Part shown: piece by piece, positions 34,002 through 43,272 of the stretch
How the letters are laid out: each line of letters starts with the position of its first letter
Position numbering within the stretch: the first letter of the stretch is position 1
Assembly: GCF_943192895.1 (NCBI RefSeq)
Contig: NZ_CALPCB010000011.1
Coordinates: 1 to 64,000 of the forward strand
Source: Veillonella_A intestinalis
GTDB taxonomy: Bacteria; Bacillota; Negativicutes; Veillonellales; Veillonellaceae
Length of the DNA stretch: 64,000 nt
Direction: 5' to 3'
Notes under the pieces: generated by a model
Databases searched by the model: none
What the model was told of the DNA's origin: nothing
Seen by the model: the letters and a program-made list of their open reading frames with translations, nothing else
Program-made: the position numbers and the translations under genes

Positions 34002-34295
34002 TTATTCTTCGTCAAGACCTGCTTCATAAAGGGCCAATACGCTTTCAAATTCTTCATCTGTAGGCGCTACATATACATCCTCGCCTTCTTCTTCATCAAT
34101 GCGAGCGATGATAACTTCTGGTTCTTCATGGCATTTACAGCCTGGTTCACATTCTTCAGGTGGTAAAGAAATAAGCACAGCAAACTCTTTACCCTCATGA
34201 TTAATGATCATATCTTCTTCATAATACATTTCGTTGCCTTCGCCATCATCAATGACAACAACTGACATTTCACCTTCATACCCTTGTTCTACCAT
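34002..34295 (-). CDS. DUF1292-family acidic protein (YrzB-like)
   Basis: A 97-residue very acidic protein (VVIDDGEGNEMYYEEDMIINHEGKEFAVLI..; EPEVIIARIDEEEGEDVYV) matching DUF1292/YrzB. A CKCH motif and other Cys lie near the middle. It is encoded between ruvX and mltG as in Bacillus. Function unknown. ATG behind GGAGG. Confidence 0.85.
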   Translation of the reverse strand: MVEQGYEGEMSVVVIDDGEGNEMYYEEDMIINHEGKEFAVLISLPPEECEPGCKCHEEPEVIIARIDEEEGEDVYVAPTDEEFESVLALYEAGLDEE

Positions 34296-34382
34296 GAGGA
34301 CCTCCTTACGGTTAATATAAGTAGTTATACTACGCCTACTTGCTAACCATCACTATGACTAGTAATACTACAGACTAGCTAA

Positions 34383-34802
34383 TTAGCGTTGATGACTACG
34401 ACTATCTAAATAACCTTGTAATATGACAACAGCTGCCATTTTATCAATAACAGTTTTTCGTTTTTTACGACTTACATCCGCCTCAATGAGCGAGCGTTCT
34501 GCCATAACTGTAGATAATCGTTCATCCCAAAACGTTACCGGTATAGCAATCACTTCCTGTAGCTTAGCTACAAATTCTTCAGTCTTAATCGCTCGATCAC
34601 CTTTCGTACCATTCATATTTTTGGGCATTCCAACTACAAGCTCTTCTACTTCATACTCAGTAATCAATTTTTGCAATCGCTGAAAATCCTTTTCTAATGA
34701 GGTACGCCGAATTGTTTCAATGCCTTGAGCGGTTACATATAATGCATCACTACAAGCCACACCAATCGTACGACTGCCCACATCAAGTGACATTATTCTC
34801 AT
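34383..34802 (-). CDS. ruvX: Pre-16S rRNA nuclease/Holliday-junction resolvase-like RuvX (YqgF)
   Basis: A 139-residue RNase H-fold protein: MSLDVGSRTIGVACSD (catalytic Asp), ELVVGMPKNMNGTKGDRA (YqgF signature), WDERLSTVMAE, KKRKTVIDKMAAVVILQGYLD. YqgF proteins trim the 5' end of 16S rRNA. It follows ireB by one base pair. Confidence 0.95.
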   Translation of the reverse strand: MRIMSLDVGSRTIGVACSDALYVTAQGIETIRRTSLEKDFQRLQKLITEYEVEELVVGMPKNMNGTKGDRAIKTEEFVAKLQEVIAIPVTFWDERLSTVMAERSLIEADVSRKKRKTVIDKMAAVVILQGYLDSRSHQR

Positions 34803-34803
34803 A

Positions 34804-35061
34804 TTACAGTTTCTTAGCCTTTACATACTCTACAACAAGTTCTTCAATCAATTCGTCCCGATCCAAACGACGAATCATGCTACGTGCATTGTTATAACTT
34901 GTAATATAAGTAGGCTCGCCAGAGATAAGAAAACCTACAATTTGTTCCACTGGATTATATCCCTTTTCTTGCAAAGCGTGATATACATCACGTAATACTT
35001 CACCAGCGGAAGGAACATCATTTACTTTTTGAAACATCATAGTTTCGTCAGATACACTCAT
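34804..35061 (-). CDS. IreB-family regulatory phosphoprotein (YrzL)
   Basis: An 85-residue DUF965 protein: DVYHALQEKGYNPVEQIVGFLISGEPTYITSYNNARSMIRRLDRDELIEELVVEYVK. In Enterococcus IreB is phosphorylated by the PASTA kinase IreK and affects envelope resistance. The N-terminal Thr/Ser (SVSDETM) could be the phosphosite. Located between alaS and ruvX as in other Firmicutes. Confidence 0.93.
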   Translation of the reverse strand: MSVSDETMMFQKVNDVPSAGEVLRDVYHALQEKGYNPVEQIVGFLISGEPTYITSYNNARSMIRRLDRDELIEELVVEYVKAKKL

Positions 35062-35157
35062 GCAAAAGCCTCCTTTACAACGGTATAGGTCATAGCGCCT
35101 AAGCGCTATAGCCTACACACAGAATAATTACATGGTTATTTTTATTTTACCACATTT

Positions 35158-37767
35158 CTATTTTACCATAGATAGAATAGTTTCTTTACCTTTTTCTAAA
35201 GCGGCTCCTAAAGCACTAGCATCTTTACCACCAGCTTGCGCCATGTCAGGACGACCACCACCATTACCACCAGCAGCCTGAGCTGTAGCTTTTACGATGT
35301 TACCTGCATGGAAACCACCTTTAACAGCATCTTTAGTGGCCATACATACGAAGTTAACTTTATCTTCGTGTCTCATACCTAATAACACAATACCAGAAGC
35401 CACTTTGTCGCGTACCATATCGGCAATACTACGAAGTTCATCCATATCAGCCGCTTTTACCTCAGCTACAACAGCTTTAAACTGACCAGCCTCAAAGGCA
35501 CTACTTAAAACAGTTTCTAAGCCGCCAGACATCAATTCTTTGCGAGCAGCCCCTAAATCATGTTCTAATTGTTTTACTTCAGCCACAACCTGCTGAGCAC
35601 GAGCTACAACATCTTCTGGCTTTGTTTTTAAAATAGCTGCCACTTCACGAAGTTGAGCCTGTTCTTGTTGCGCTAACAATAACGCCGCTTCACCTGTTAC
35701 AGCTTCAATACGGCGTACCCCAGAACCAATGCCACCTTCTGAAAGAATGCGGAATGTACCGATAACAGCCGTATTCACAACATGCGAACCGCCACAAAGT
35801 TCTACGCTAAATTCTGGAACAGATACTACGCGTACACGTTCACCATATTTTTCACCAAAGAGAGCCATAGCGCCAAGCTGCTTAGCTTCATCCATGGACA
35901 TTTCTTGAATCGTTAAATTGCTAGCTTTTAAAATTTCACCATTTACTAAATCAGTAATTTGATCCAATTCTTCAGCGGTTACCGGCGAGAAATGAGTAAA
36001 ATCAAAGCGCAAACGATCTGGCATTACTAGAGAACCTGCTTGGTTTACATGACTACCTAATACTTGCTTAAGAGCTGCATGCAACAAATGAGTAGCTGTA
36101 TGGTTACGCGCCATTGCTAAACGACGATTCGTATCCACTTCAAAACTTACAGTATCACCAACTTGTAAATTACCTTCTACAATCGTACCTACATGGTAAG
36201 TTGTACCTTCTGGTAATTTGCGAGTTGTATGAACTTCCATTTTACCCATTGGCCCTACGATGAAACCAGAATCACCTAATTGACCGCCCCCTTCAGCATG
36301 AAATGGCGTAGTGCGTACAATTAAAGTAATTTCCATACCATCAGAAGCACTATCAAGGCGATTAGCCCCTTCCCCTAACATAAGAATTTCAGAGGATGTA
36401 GCCGTTTCATCATCAGTCAAAACTTCGTCACGAAGGAAAGTGATGTCTGGCGTTGCTACTTTAGCATCTACATCTTCACGAGCGGCACGAGCACGCGCAC
36501 GCTGTTCGTCCATGGCTTTTTCAAAACCTACCATGTCGATAATAAGGCCTGCTTCCATAGCAATCTCTTCTGTTAATTCCCAAGGGAAGCCATATGTATC
36601 ATATAACTTAAATACTTCAGTACCTGGTACTTCTTTAGCATTGTTAGCTTTTAAATCATCAATTAATGCACTCAATAATTCAAGGCCCTGTGCTAAAGTC
36701 TGATTAAAGCGGTCTTCTTCATTAGCCACAACTCGTTTGATGAAGTCATGTTTTTCAGTTAAGCCTGGTACACCAGAACCTAAAATATCAATAACTACAT
36801 CAACTAAATCAGTTAAGAAACGACCTTCAATGCCAAGTAGTCGACCATGACGCACAGCACGGCGTAAAATACGACGTAATACATAGCCACGACCTTCATT
36901 AGAAGGCAATACACCATCACTAATGAGCACCGAAATAGCTCGTACATGGTCACCAATTACCTTCAAGGATACATCAGTATTAGCATCTGTATGATAGGTC
37001 ACTTTAGCCATGTCCGCCGCTTTTTCAATGATAGGGAAAATTAAATCCGTTTCAAAATTACTTTCTTTATTTTGCAATACCGATGCTAAACGTTCTAAGC
37101 CAGCACCAGTATCAATATTTTTCTTTTCTAAAGGAACATATTCACCTTCAGCTGTACGATTGAACTGAGTGAATACAAGGTTCCAAATTTCAAGATAGCG
37201 ATCACAATCGCAACCAGGTGCACAATCTGGTTCACCACAGCCACGAGATTCGCCAAGATCGTAGAAAATTTCACTATCTGGTCCACAAGGGCCTTCCCCA
37301 ATTTCCCAGAAATTATCTTCTAAACGACTAATATGATCATCTGGCAAACCGATTTCATTATGCCAAACATCATACGCTTCTTGATCATCAGGATACACTG
37401 TAACATACAAGCGATTTTTGTCTAGTTTAATCACTTCTGTTAAAAATTCCCAAGCCCAATGAATGGCTTCTTTTTTGAAGTAATCACCAAAGGAGAAATT
37501 ACCTAACATTTCAAAGAAGGTATGATGACGTGCCGTACGACCTACGTTCTCAATATCCCCTGTGCGGATACATTTCTGACAAGTAGTTACCCGTGTACGT
37601 GGTGGCACTAATTTACCAGTGAAAAAAGGTTTCAATGGTGCCATACCAGCGCCAATAAGTAGCAAAGAGGGATCGTTTTCCGGAATTAAGGAAAAACTAT
37701 CTAACATTAAATGTTGTTTACTTTCAAAAAATTTTAAATAAGCCTGACGCAGCTCATTACCCTTCAT
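35158..37767 (-). CDS. alaS: Alanyl-tRNA synthetase
   Basis: An 869-residue enzyme. N-terminal aminoacylation domain (LRQAYLKFFESKQH; FFEMLGNFSFGDYFKKEAI; a Cys-rich insert GCGEPDCAPGCDCDRY), an editing domain with HTATHLLHAAL and CGGSHV zinc ligands, and a C-terminal DHHA1 domain rich in Gly (AAGGNGGGRPDMAQAGG). No T-box precedes it; the 62-bp gap upstream has a plain promoter. Confidence 0.98.
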   Translation of the reverse strand: MKGNELRQAYLKFFESKQHLMLDSFSLIPENDPSLLLIGAGMAPLKPFFTGKLVPPRTRVTTCQKCIRTGDIENVGRTARHHTFFEMLGNFSFGDYFKKEAIHWAWEFLTEVIKLDKNRLYVTVYPDDQEAYDVWHNEIGLPDDHISRLEDNFWEIGEGPCGPDSEIFYDLGESRGCGEPDCAPGCDCDRYLEIWNLVFTQFNRTAEGEYVPLEKKNIDTGAGLERLASVLQNKESNFETDLIFPIIEKAADMAKVTYHTDANTDVSLKVIGDHVRAISVLISDGVLPSNEGRGYVLRRILRRAVRHGRLLGIEGRFLTDLVDVVIDILGSGVPGLTEKHDFIKRVVANEEDRFNQTLAQGLELLSALIDDLKANNAKEVPGTEVFKLYDTYGFPWELTEEIAMEAGLIIDMVGFEKAMDEQRARARAAREDVDAKVATPDITFLRDEVLTDDETATSSEILMLGEGANRLDSASDGMEITLIVRTTPFHAEGGGQLGDSGFIVGPMGKMEVHTTRKLPEGTTYHVGTIVEGNLQVGDTVSFEVDTNRRLAMARNHTATHLLHAALKQVLGSHVNQAGSLVMPDRLRFDFTHFSPVTAEELDQITDLVNGEILKASNLTIQEMSMDEAKQLGAMALFGEKYGERVRVVSVPEFSVELCGGSHVVNTAVIGTFRILSEGGIGSGVRRIEAVTGEAALLLAQQEQAQLREVAAILKTKPEDVVARAQQVVAEVKQLEHDLGAARKELMSGGLETVLSSAFEAGQFKAVVAEVKAADMDELRSIADMVRDKVASGIVLLGMRHEDKVNFVCMATKDAVKGGFHAGNIVKATAQAAGGNGGGRPDMAQAGGKDASALGAALEKGKETILSMVK

Positions 37768-37802
37768 GAGTTCAGCCTCCTAAATAAATACGATTACTCC
37801 TT

Positions 37803-37832
37803 ATTATACTTCTTTAGCCCTATATTTGTCTA
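37803..37832 (-). promoter_or_regulatory. alaS promoter
   Basis: Minus strand -35 TAGACA (37827-37832), 18-bp spacer, -10 TATAAT (37803-37808). It overlaps the end of the znuB-like gene. Confidence 0.7.
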
Positions 37833-38627
37833 TTTTTTAATGAAAATGAGAAATGTAAGCGCATATCCTAAAATCGCCACTAACACAATAGTTCCACCAG
37901 GGGCTAAGTCAAATTCAAAAGCTGCCAATAGCCCTAAGAAGACACTGCCTAGTGAATACATTTCACTGAGCAATAAGGTCCTTACAAAACCTTGACGCCA
38001 TAAATGAGCTGTCGCCACCGGTACAATCATAAGGGCCCCAATAAGAAGTATCCCTACAATAGTCATCCCCATAACAACAACTAAGGCTGTCAAAATGGCA
38101 AAGAGCATATTAATTCGCCCTACTGAAATGCCAGCAGTAACTGCAATTTGTTCATCAAAGGCAGTAAATAGTAAACGTGAATATATGGCATATATAACAA
38201 TTGCCACTAACACTGCTACAATGGCGATAGTTATAATATCAGTAGTTGTAACTGTTAAAATACTGCCAAAAAGAAAATTCAATAAACCAGTGCTTGGCAT
38301 TTTAGTCATGGTAGCAAAAATAACAGCTAATGCTAAACCAGTATAGAAGAATAAAGCTAAAATCATATCGGTATACTGATTTTGACGACGTCGTACCAAT
38401 TCAATTCCTATAGCTGTTAAAACAGTAAGAGCTGCTGCCCCTAAAGGCGGATATATTTGTAACAAAGACGCCCCCGTTACACCAGCAAACGCCACATGCC
38501 CCAAACCTTCACTAAGGAGGGACTGCCGTTTAATAACAATAAATGTCCCAATTAAAGGACACATAAGGGCTACAATCATACCAGCCATAAAAGCTCGTTG
38601 CATAAATTCATAAGAAAAAATATCCAT
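37830..38627 (-). CDS. Metal (zinc/manganese-type) ABC transporter permease
   Basis: A 265-residue ABC-3 family permease with about 8 TM segments. Family signatures: MVALMCPLIGTFIVIKRQSLLSEGLGHVAFAG near the N terminus and ILLIGALMIVPVATAHLW. It would pair with the ATPase encoded just upstream. No substrate-binding lipoprotein gene is adjacent, so the metal (Zn or Mn) cannot be fixed. Confidence 0.88.
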   Translation of the reverse strand: MDIFSYEFMQRAFMAGMIVALMCPLIGTFIVIKRQSLLSEGLGHVAFAGVTGASLLQIYPPLGAAALTVLTAIGIELVRRRQNQYTDMILALFFYTGLALAVIFATMTKMPSTGLLNFLFGSILTVTTTDIITIAIVAVLVAIVIYAIYSRLLFTAFDEQIAVTAGISVGRINMLFAILTALVVVMGMTIVGILLIGALMIVPVATAHLWRQGFVRTLLLSEMYSLGSVFLGLLAAFEFDLAPGGTIVLVAILGYALTFLIFIKK

Positions 38628-38628
38628 C

Positions 38629-39339
38629 TTAACCTCCTACATGCCAAGCCAAGGAGGTTCCCTTATGACTTGTTAAAAAGCCCTGGCTATCGCCTTCATA
38701 ACATACATGACGATTAATACAAATTACTTGATCAGCTACTTCACAGGCATCTATAATATCATGCGTGACCATTAAAATAGTCATCCCTTCATCACAAAGT
38801 TTACGTAATAAAGACATAATATGTTCACTGACCTGATAATCAATGCCACTGGTAGGTTCATCAAGCAATAAATACTTAGGACCTCTAGCCAAAGCTTGGG
38901 CAATCATTACTCGCTGTTGTTGGCCACCACTCAAGTCACCAATACGGCGATGGGTAAATTCCGCCATTCCCACCTGCGCTAATGCTTTATGGGCTAAGGC
39001 TTGCCGCTCTTTGCGCTTAATTCCTTGAATGCGTAAGCCTAACTCTACAATTTCGCCACAAGTAGCAGGAAATTGGGCTGCATTTTTATTATAAATCTGT
39101 GGCACTAAATGAAGTAGCCCCAACCGCTGTGCTTCACCAACAGTATGCCCATCAATGCGTATAGAACCACTGGCAGGTTGTAGTAAACCTGCTACCAAAC
39201 GCAAAAATGTAGTTTTTCCAGCCCCATTAGGCCCTACAACAATTGTAAATTGACCTTCTGGCACAGCTACCGAAATATCCGTCAACGTATTCTCTTGTTC
39301 ATAGTTAAATTGTACATTTTGTAAAACAATTTCACCCAT
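38629..39339 (-). CDS. Metal ABC transporter ATP-binding protein (ZnuC/MntB type)
   Basis: A 236-residue ATPase: Walker A GPNGAGKTTFLRL, signature DLSGGQQQRVMIAQALA, Walker B LLLDEPTSG, and the ABC-3-specific SGIDYQVSEHIMSLLRKL. It energises the permease encoded 1 nt downstream. ATG behind GGAG. A terminator separates it from the NlpC/P60 gene upstream. Confidence 0.88.
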   Translation of the reverse strand: MGEIVLQNVQFNYEQENTLTDISVAVPEGQFTIVVGPNGAGKTTFLRLVAGLLQPASGSIRIDGHTVGEAQRLGLLHLVPQIYNKNAAQFPATCGEIVELGLRIQGIKRKERQALAHKALAQVGMAEFTHRRIGDLSGGQQQRVMIAQALARGPKYLLLDEPTSGIDYQVSEHIMSLLRKLCDEGMTILMVTHDIIDACEVADQVICINRHVCYEGDSQGFLTSHKGTSLAWHVGG

Positions 39340-39366
39340 GTAATACTCCTTGCGCCATATAGGCTA

Positions 39367-39392
39367 AAAGAGGAGGCTCCAGCCTCCTCTTT
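39367..39392 (-). terminator. Terminator after the NlpC/P60 gene
   Basis: Perfect 12-bp stem AAAGAGGAGGCT / AGCCTCCTCTTT around two bases, with T-run on the minus strand. Confidence 0.9.
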
Positions 39393-39402
39393 AAAATTCA
39401 CC

Positions 39403-40332
39403 TTAAATTACACGCTTCGCTCCAATATAGCGTTCGCCCCAATAGCCACCATTAATATTAGCTACGGTTACCCCGCGACTAGAGGTCGCACTGATAAATT
39501 TGCCCTCACCAATATAAATTCCAGAATGAGATACCCCTTGTTCATAGGTTTGGAAAAACACTAAATCACCAGGCTGTAAATTATGTTTACCAATTTTCTG
39601 CCCTACTGTATATTGCTCATCCGCACTACGAGGTAAGGTGATACCCGATTTAGCAAATACATAGCGAACATAGCCAGAACAATCAAATCCTTTTGGCGTA
39701 GTGCCACCAAAAAGATATGGCACGCCACTATAGCTCTCAGCTTCTTTCAAAATAGTTCGCACAGACTTAGACACATTAGCGGTCTTAGTAAAAATAAAGT
39801 CTGACTCTATGGGATCTAACAAACCAGAGCTAGTATTGGTCTTGCTCTGCTTATTTTTGTTAGCCTCTTTTTTAGCTTCTTTATCTTTTTTCTTATCAGC
39901 TTTTGAGTTTTCTTTTTTACTTACTTTACTTGTCTCTGATTTTGAATTATCTTCTGACTTTACTGCACTTGTACTTTTACGGCCAGCAGCCATTTCAGCA
40001 GCAATTTTTTCATCTGACATACGCCCTAAACGAGCAACAGTCTTTTCATTTAACGCTTTACCCATTAACTTTTTATAAGTAGTTGCGTCTAACACGCCAT
40101 TAACAGGTAACCCATTATCTTGTTGATATAAACGAACCGCCCACTTGGTGTTCGCATCATATTCGCCATTAAGACGAGCATTATAACCAGCTGCAATCAA
40201 TTTCTTCTGAATCGCTGGAATATCGCCACCTTTAGTGCCATACGTATAACTAGCTGCATTCACATTCCAATGAGTGCTTACAACTAATACCATAGCTGCG
40301 GCTAAGGCAACTTTTCTTTGTATTGATTTCAT
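39403..40332 (-). CDS. Exported NlpC/P60 peptidoglycan hydrolase with PG-binding domain
   Basis: A 309-residue secreted wall hydrolase. Signal peptide (about 1-27), a PG_binding_1 domain (about 30-92; GGDIPAIQKKLIAAGYNARLNGEYD), a Lys/Ser/Glu-rich linker (about 118-168), and an NlpC/P60 domain (about 190-309) with catalytic FDCSGY (Cys218) and SHSGIYIG (His269). It should cut D-Glu-diaminopimelate stem bonds. Single gene with its own terminator; a TATAAT box lies at 40414-40419 upstream. Confidence 0.92.
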   Translation of the reverse strand: MKSIQRKVALAAAMVLVVSTHWNVNAASYTYGTKGGDIPAIQKKLIAAGYNARLNGEYDANTKWAVRLYQQDNGLPVNGVLDATTYKKLMGKALNEKTVARLGRMSDEKIAAEMAAGRKSTSAVKSEDNSKSETSKVSKKENSKADKKKDKEAKKEANKNKQSKTNTSSGLLDPIESDFIFTKTANVSKSVRTILKEAESYSGVPYLFGGTTPKGFDCSGYVRYVFAKSGITLPRSADEQYTVGQKIGKHNLQPGDLVFFQTYEQGVSHSGIYIGEGKFISATSSRGVTVANINGGYWGERYIGAKRVI

Positions 40333-40413
40333 AATTTCATCCTCAAACTAATCTCTGAGTACAGACCTTATTTCATCAGTTCTGACTAAGCAAAGTCAAA
40401 CTGTTTACTCTTT

Positions 40414-40419
40414 ATTATA
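40414..40419 (-). promoter_or_regulatory. -10 box of the NlpC/P60 gene
   Basis: TATAAT on the minus strand about 80 bp before the start; the -35 region is not convincing. Confidence 0.4.
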
Positions 40420-40477
40420 TCATAAAATTTAGTTTGCTGGCTATATCCTACTCAAATACAGTATATTACGGTGCTGC

Positions 40478-41464
40478 CTATGACCGCCTATGCCCTTGCA
40501 TGTCGGACGACTCCTCGCTTATAAGGGCTTTATCCCTATTTTCACAATTAAAACTATCACGCACCCAATATAAAGGACGATGCTTTACTTCTTCAAAAAC
40601 ACGCCCCACGTATTCACCAATAATGCCGATACCAATTAATTGCACCCCGCCGAGGAAAAAAATAGCCACGCCTAAAGTAGCCCAACCACTGACAGCAGAG
40701 TCTGTGAAAAAATGAACAAACAAAATATGTAAAATCATAATCAAGCTTAATAAGCCTGAAAGTAAGCCTACATAAAAAGCAGCTCGTAATGGCACTTTAG
40801 AAAAAGCCGCAATACCATCTAAAGCAAAGTGCAACATTTTACGAACACTAAATTTAGATTTACCGGCAAAACGAGGTGGTGCTACAAAATGAATTTCTGC
40901 TTGATTATAGCCAATATCACCAACAATACCACGTAAAAATCGGCCATGTTCTCTGAATCGCAATAAAGTATTTAAGGCTTTGCGATTCATCAAACGGAAA
41001 TCTGAGCCCCCCTCAACAATAGGCACATTAGCCATTTTATTCATTAATTTATAATAGTATTTTGAAGTAAATGCCTTTGCCCAGCTCGCATCTTCTGTCG
41101 AATCACGAATCGTACGGACTACATCATGACCTTCTTCCCACAAACGAACTAATTCAGGAATTAGCTCTGGTGGATGTTGCATATCCCCATCCATGGTGAT
41201 GACCGCATCCCCTTTTGAATAGTCAAGGCCACAAGTTAACGCTAATTGGTGTCCAAAATTACGCGCCAATAATAGCACTTTTACTGCTTCATCCTCCTCA
41301 GCAATGTGTTTAAGCATTGTCGCCGAATCATCAGCAGAGCCATCATCAACAAAAATAATTTCCTGTTCATACGGTAATGTATTTAATACGGCTTTAACTG
41401 AACTATAAAATTTTTTAATATTTGCCTCTTCATTATATACGGGCACGACTACTGACAATAACAT
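40478..41464 (-). CDS. Family 2 glycosyltransferase (polyprenyl-phosphate type)
   Basis: A 328-residue GT-A enzyme with N-terminal LLSVVVPVYNEEANIKKFY, DDGSADDSA, and MDGDMQHPPELIPEL (DxD-like). Two TM segments (about 220-245 and 255-285) are near the C terminus, as in GtrB/ArnC-like enzymes that glycosylate undecaprenyl phosphate. Product unknown. ATG at 41464 follows GGAGG; the longer frame would start upstream of that site. It precedes nothing obvious, so its pathway is not shown here. Confidence 0.87.
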   Translation of the reverse strand: MLLSVVVPVYNEEANIKKFYSSVKAVLNTLPYEQEIIFVDDGSADDSATMLKHIAEEDEAVKVLLLARNFGHQLALTCGLDYSKGDAVITMDGDMQHPPELIPELVRLWEEGHDVVRTIRDSTEDASWAKAFTSKYYYKLMNKMANVPIVEGGSDFRLMNRKALNTLLRFREHGRFLRGIVGDIGYNQAEIHFVAPPRFAGKSKFSVRKMLHFALDGIAAFSKVPLRAAFYVGLLSGLLSLIMILHILFVHFFTDSAVSGWATLGVAIFFLGGVQLIGIGIIGEYVGRVFEEVKHRPLYWVRDSFNCENRDKALISEESSDMQGHRRS

Positions 41465-41550
41465 ACACTGCCTCCGTTTCCATGATTGCGACTTCATTTT
41501 ACTAAATTTTTAAAACTTTGGCAAATAAACAAACCTTAAAATAAACAAAG

Positions 41551-41586
41551 AAAAACAGTTGAGTTTAGTTCAACCAAACTCAACTG
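41551..41586 (-). terminator. lepB terminator
   Basis: Perfect 11-bp stem CAGTTGAGTTT / AAACTCAACTG, followed on the minus strand by T5. Confidence 0.9.
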
Positions 41587-41662
41587 CTATTAACTAATAC
41601 TCTACTAATACGCTTCAATCGATTTAGTAAAATCAAATTCTACTATTAATCCTTATAAAGCA

Positions 41663-42274
41663 TTAAAAACTAATGTCATACACAACATGGCCAATTACAT
41701 TCTTTGCTGGTACAGGACCAATAAAACGACTATCACTAGAGTGATTTCGATTATCCCCCATTACAAAAACATAGCCATCAGGAATTACTACCGGTGCAGT
41801 TTGTGTGTAATTCATAGTTACTTCTTTCGTATAAGGCTCCTCTAATTCTTGCCCATTGCGCCATACATGACCATTTTTAAATTCTAAAGTATCACCTGGC
41901 AAACCAATAACACGTTTTACCCACGCATCATGTCGTTCTGCGGATTTACTAAATACTGACAAATAATTAGATACCACATCGGTTACATCATCTTGCCAAG
42001 TACGTTCTCGATTAACTCGGCTGTCAATAATAACAACATCACCATAATTAGGCATATTACCACGTACATGATCCCATTTTGAAACTACTAAAAAATCACC
42101 ATTGTGAAATGTATTTTCCATGGATTCACCAGATACACGTGTAATTTGACCTACAAATAAATGAACTACAATGGCGATGGCTAACGCAATAATAATGGCA
42201 TATAACCATTCTCCTACTTCATGTATAATTTGTTTGCCAATTGTCTTTTCTTCTGCCATACAACTTTCTAGCAA
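41663..42274 (-). CDS. lepB: Signal peptidase I
   Basis: A 203-residue type I signal peptidase: one N-terminal TM (about 24-42), catalytic Ser in SGESMENTF (Ser51), Lys in AWVKRVIGLPGD (Lys120), and GDNRNHSSDSRFIGPV. A long loop (about 85-115) precedes the Lys box. The start may be TTG at 42274 (AGGAG, 11 nt) or ATG at 42259; neither has ideal spacing. Confidence 0.94.
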   Translation of the reverse strand: MLESCMAEEKTIGKQIIHEVGEWLYAIIIALAIAIVVHLFVGQITRVSGESMENTFHNGDFLVVSKWDHVRGNMPNYGDVVIIDSRVNRERTWQDDVTDVVSNYLSVFSKSAERHDAWVKRVIGLPGDTLEFKNGHVWRNGQELEEPYTKEVTMNYTQTAPVVIPDGYVFVMGDNRNHSSDSRFIGPVPAKNVIGHVVYDISF

Positions 42275-42348
42275 TCTGCATAAGGCTCCTAAGAACTATG
42301 CAAACACTAAGCTAGACTCCTTTCTTCAAAGAACCATTACAAAGATGC

Positions 42349-43221
42349 TTAGTGAATTGTCTTTTTACCAAACTGACCACCAAATACATCATGCACATCA
42401 GTGATGGTAATAAATGCATTTTCATCTTGTTCATAGACAATATCTTTCATCTTGGTAATTTCAAGACGCGTCACTACTGAGTATAGCACTTTTTTAGGCT
42501 CTTTTGAATAGCCCCCTTCACCAAATAATACGGTAACCCCACGGCCTAAGCGATGCATAAGAACTTCACGAATTTCATCAGGGCTATCTGTAATAATCAT
42601 AATGCCCTTAGATTCTTCAAGGCCTGTAATCGTCATATCCATCATTTTATACGCTACAAAATAAGCAATCAAGGAATACATGGCACTATTCCAGCTATAT
42701 ACGAAGCCTGCTGCGCCTAAAATAAACAAATTACAAATCATTACAATCTCGCCAACCGAGAAAGAACTTTTCTTATCTAAAATGATAGCTACAATCTCAA
42801 CCCCATCTAGGGAGCCACCATTACGAATAATAAGCCCTACCCCGATACCTAAGATAACACCACCAAAAATAGAGGCTAAGAAGGGATCGATATCGGGCGG
42901 TGTCACATTATGCATAAACAAAGACATAATAGAAATACATACAACCCCAAATAGTGTAGCTATGGTAAAACTACGACCTATTAATTTATAACCTACATAT
43001 AAAAACGGTAGATTAATCAATACTAAGTAAATACTAAAAGAGATGCCCGTTAATTCAGCTGCCATCAAGGCTAAGCCGACTACCCCGCCGTCAATAATGC
43101 TCTTTGGTACTAATAATACATCGAGACCAAAGGTATATATAGCGGCACCGATTACAATCCATATATAACGTATTAAAATATCCTTCCAAGTTAGTTTTTG
43201 TGCTTTTTTATAAGCAGCCAT
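42349..43221 (-). CDS. YitT-family membrane protein
   Basis: A 290-residue protein: about five or six TM segments (IVIGAAIYTFGLDVLLVPKSIIDGGVVGLALM..; SIFGGVILGIGVGLIIRNGGSLDGVEIVAIIL) and a C-terminal DUF2179 domain (about 205-290; KGIMIITDSPDEIREVLMHRLGRGVTVL). Function is unproven in the family. ATG start. Confidence 0.9.
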   Translation of the reverse strand: MAAYKKAQKLTWKDILIRYIWIVIGAAIYTFGLDVLLVPKSIIDGGVVGLALMAAELTGISFSIYLVLINLPFLYVGYKLIGRSFTIATLFGVVCISIMSLFMHNVTPPDIDPFLASIFGGVILGIGVGLIIRNGGSLDGVEIVAIILDKKSSFSVGEIVMICNLFILGAAGFVYSWNSAMYSLIAYFVAYKMMDMTITGLEESKGIMIITDSPDEIREVLMHRLGRGVTVLFGEGGYSKEPKKVLYSVVTRLEITKMKDIVYEQDENAFITITDVHDVFGGQFGKKTIH

Positions 43222-43272
43222 TGCCTATCCCCTTTCTCCATTTTCAAAATTCCATTATTTCATTGCTATAAA

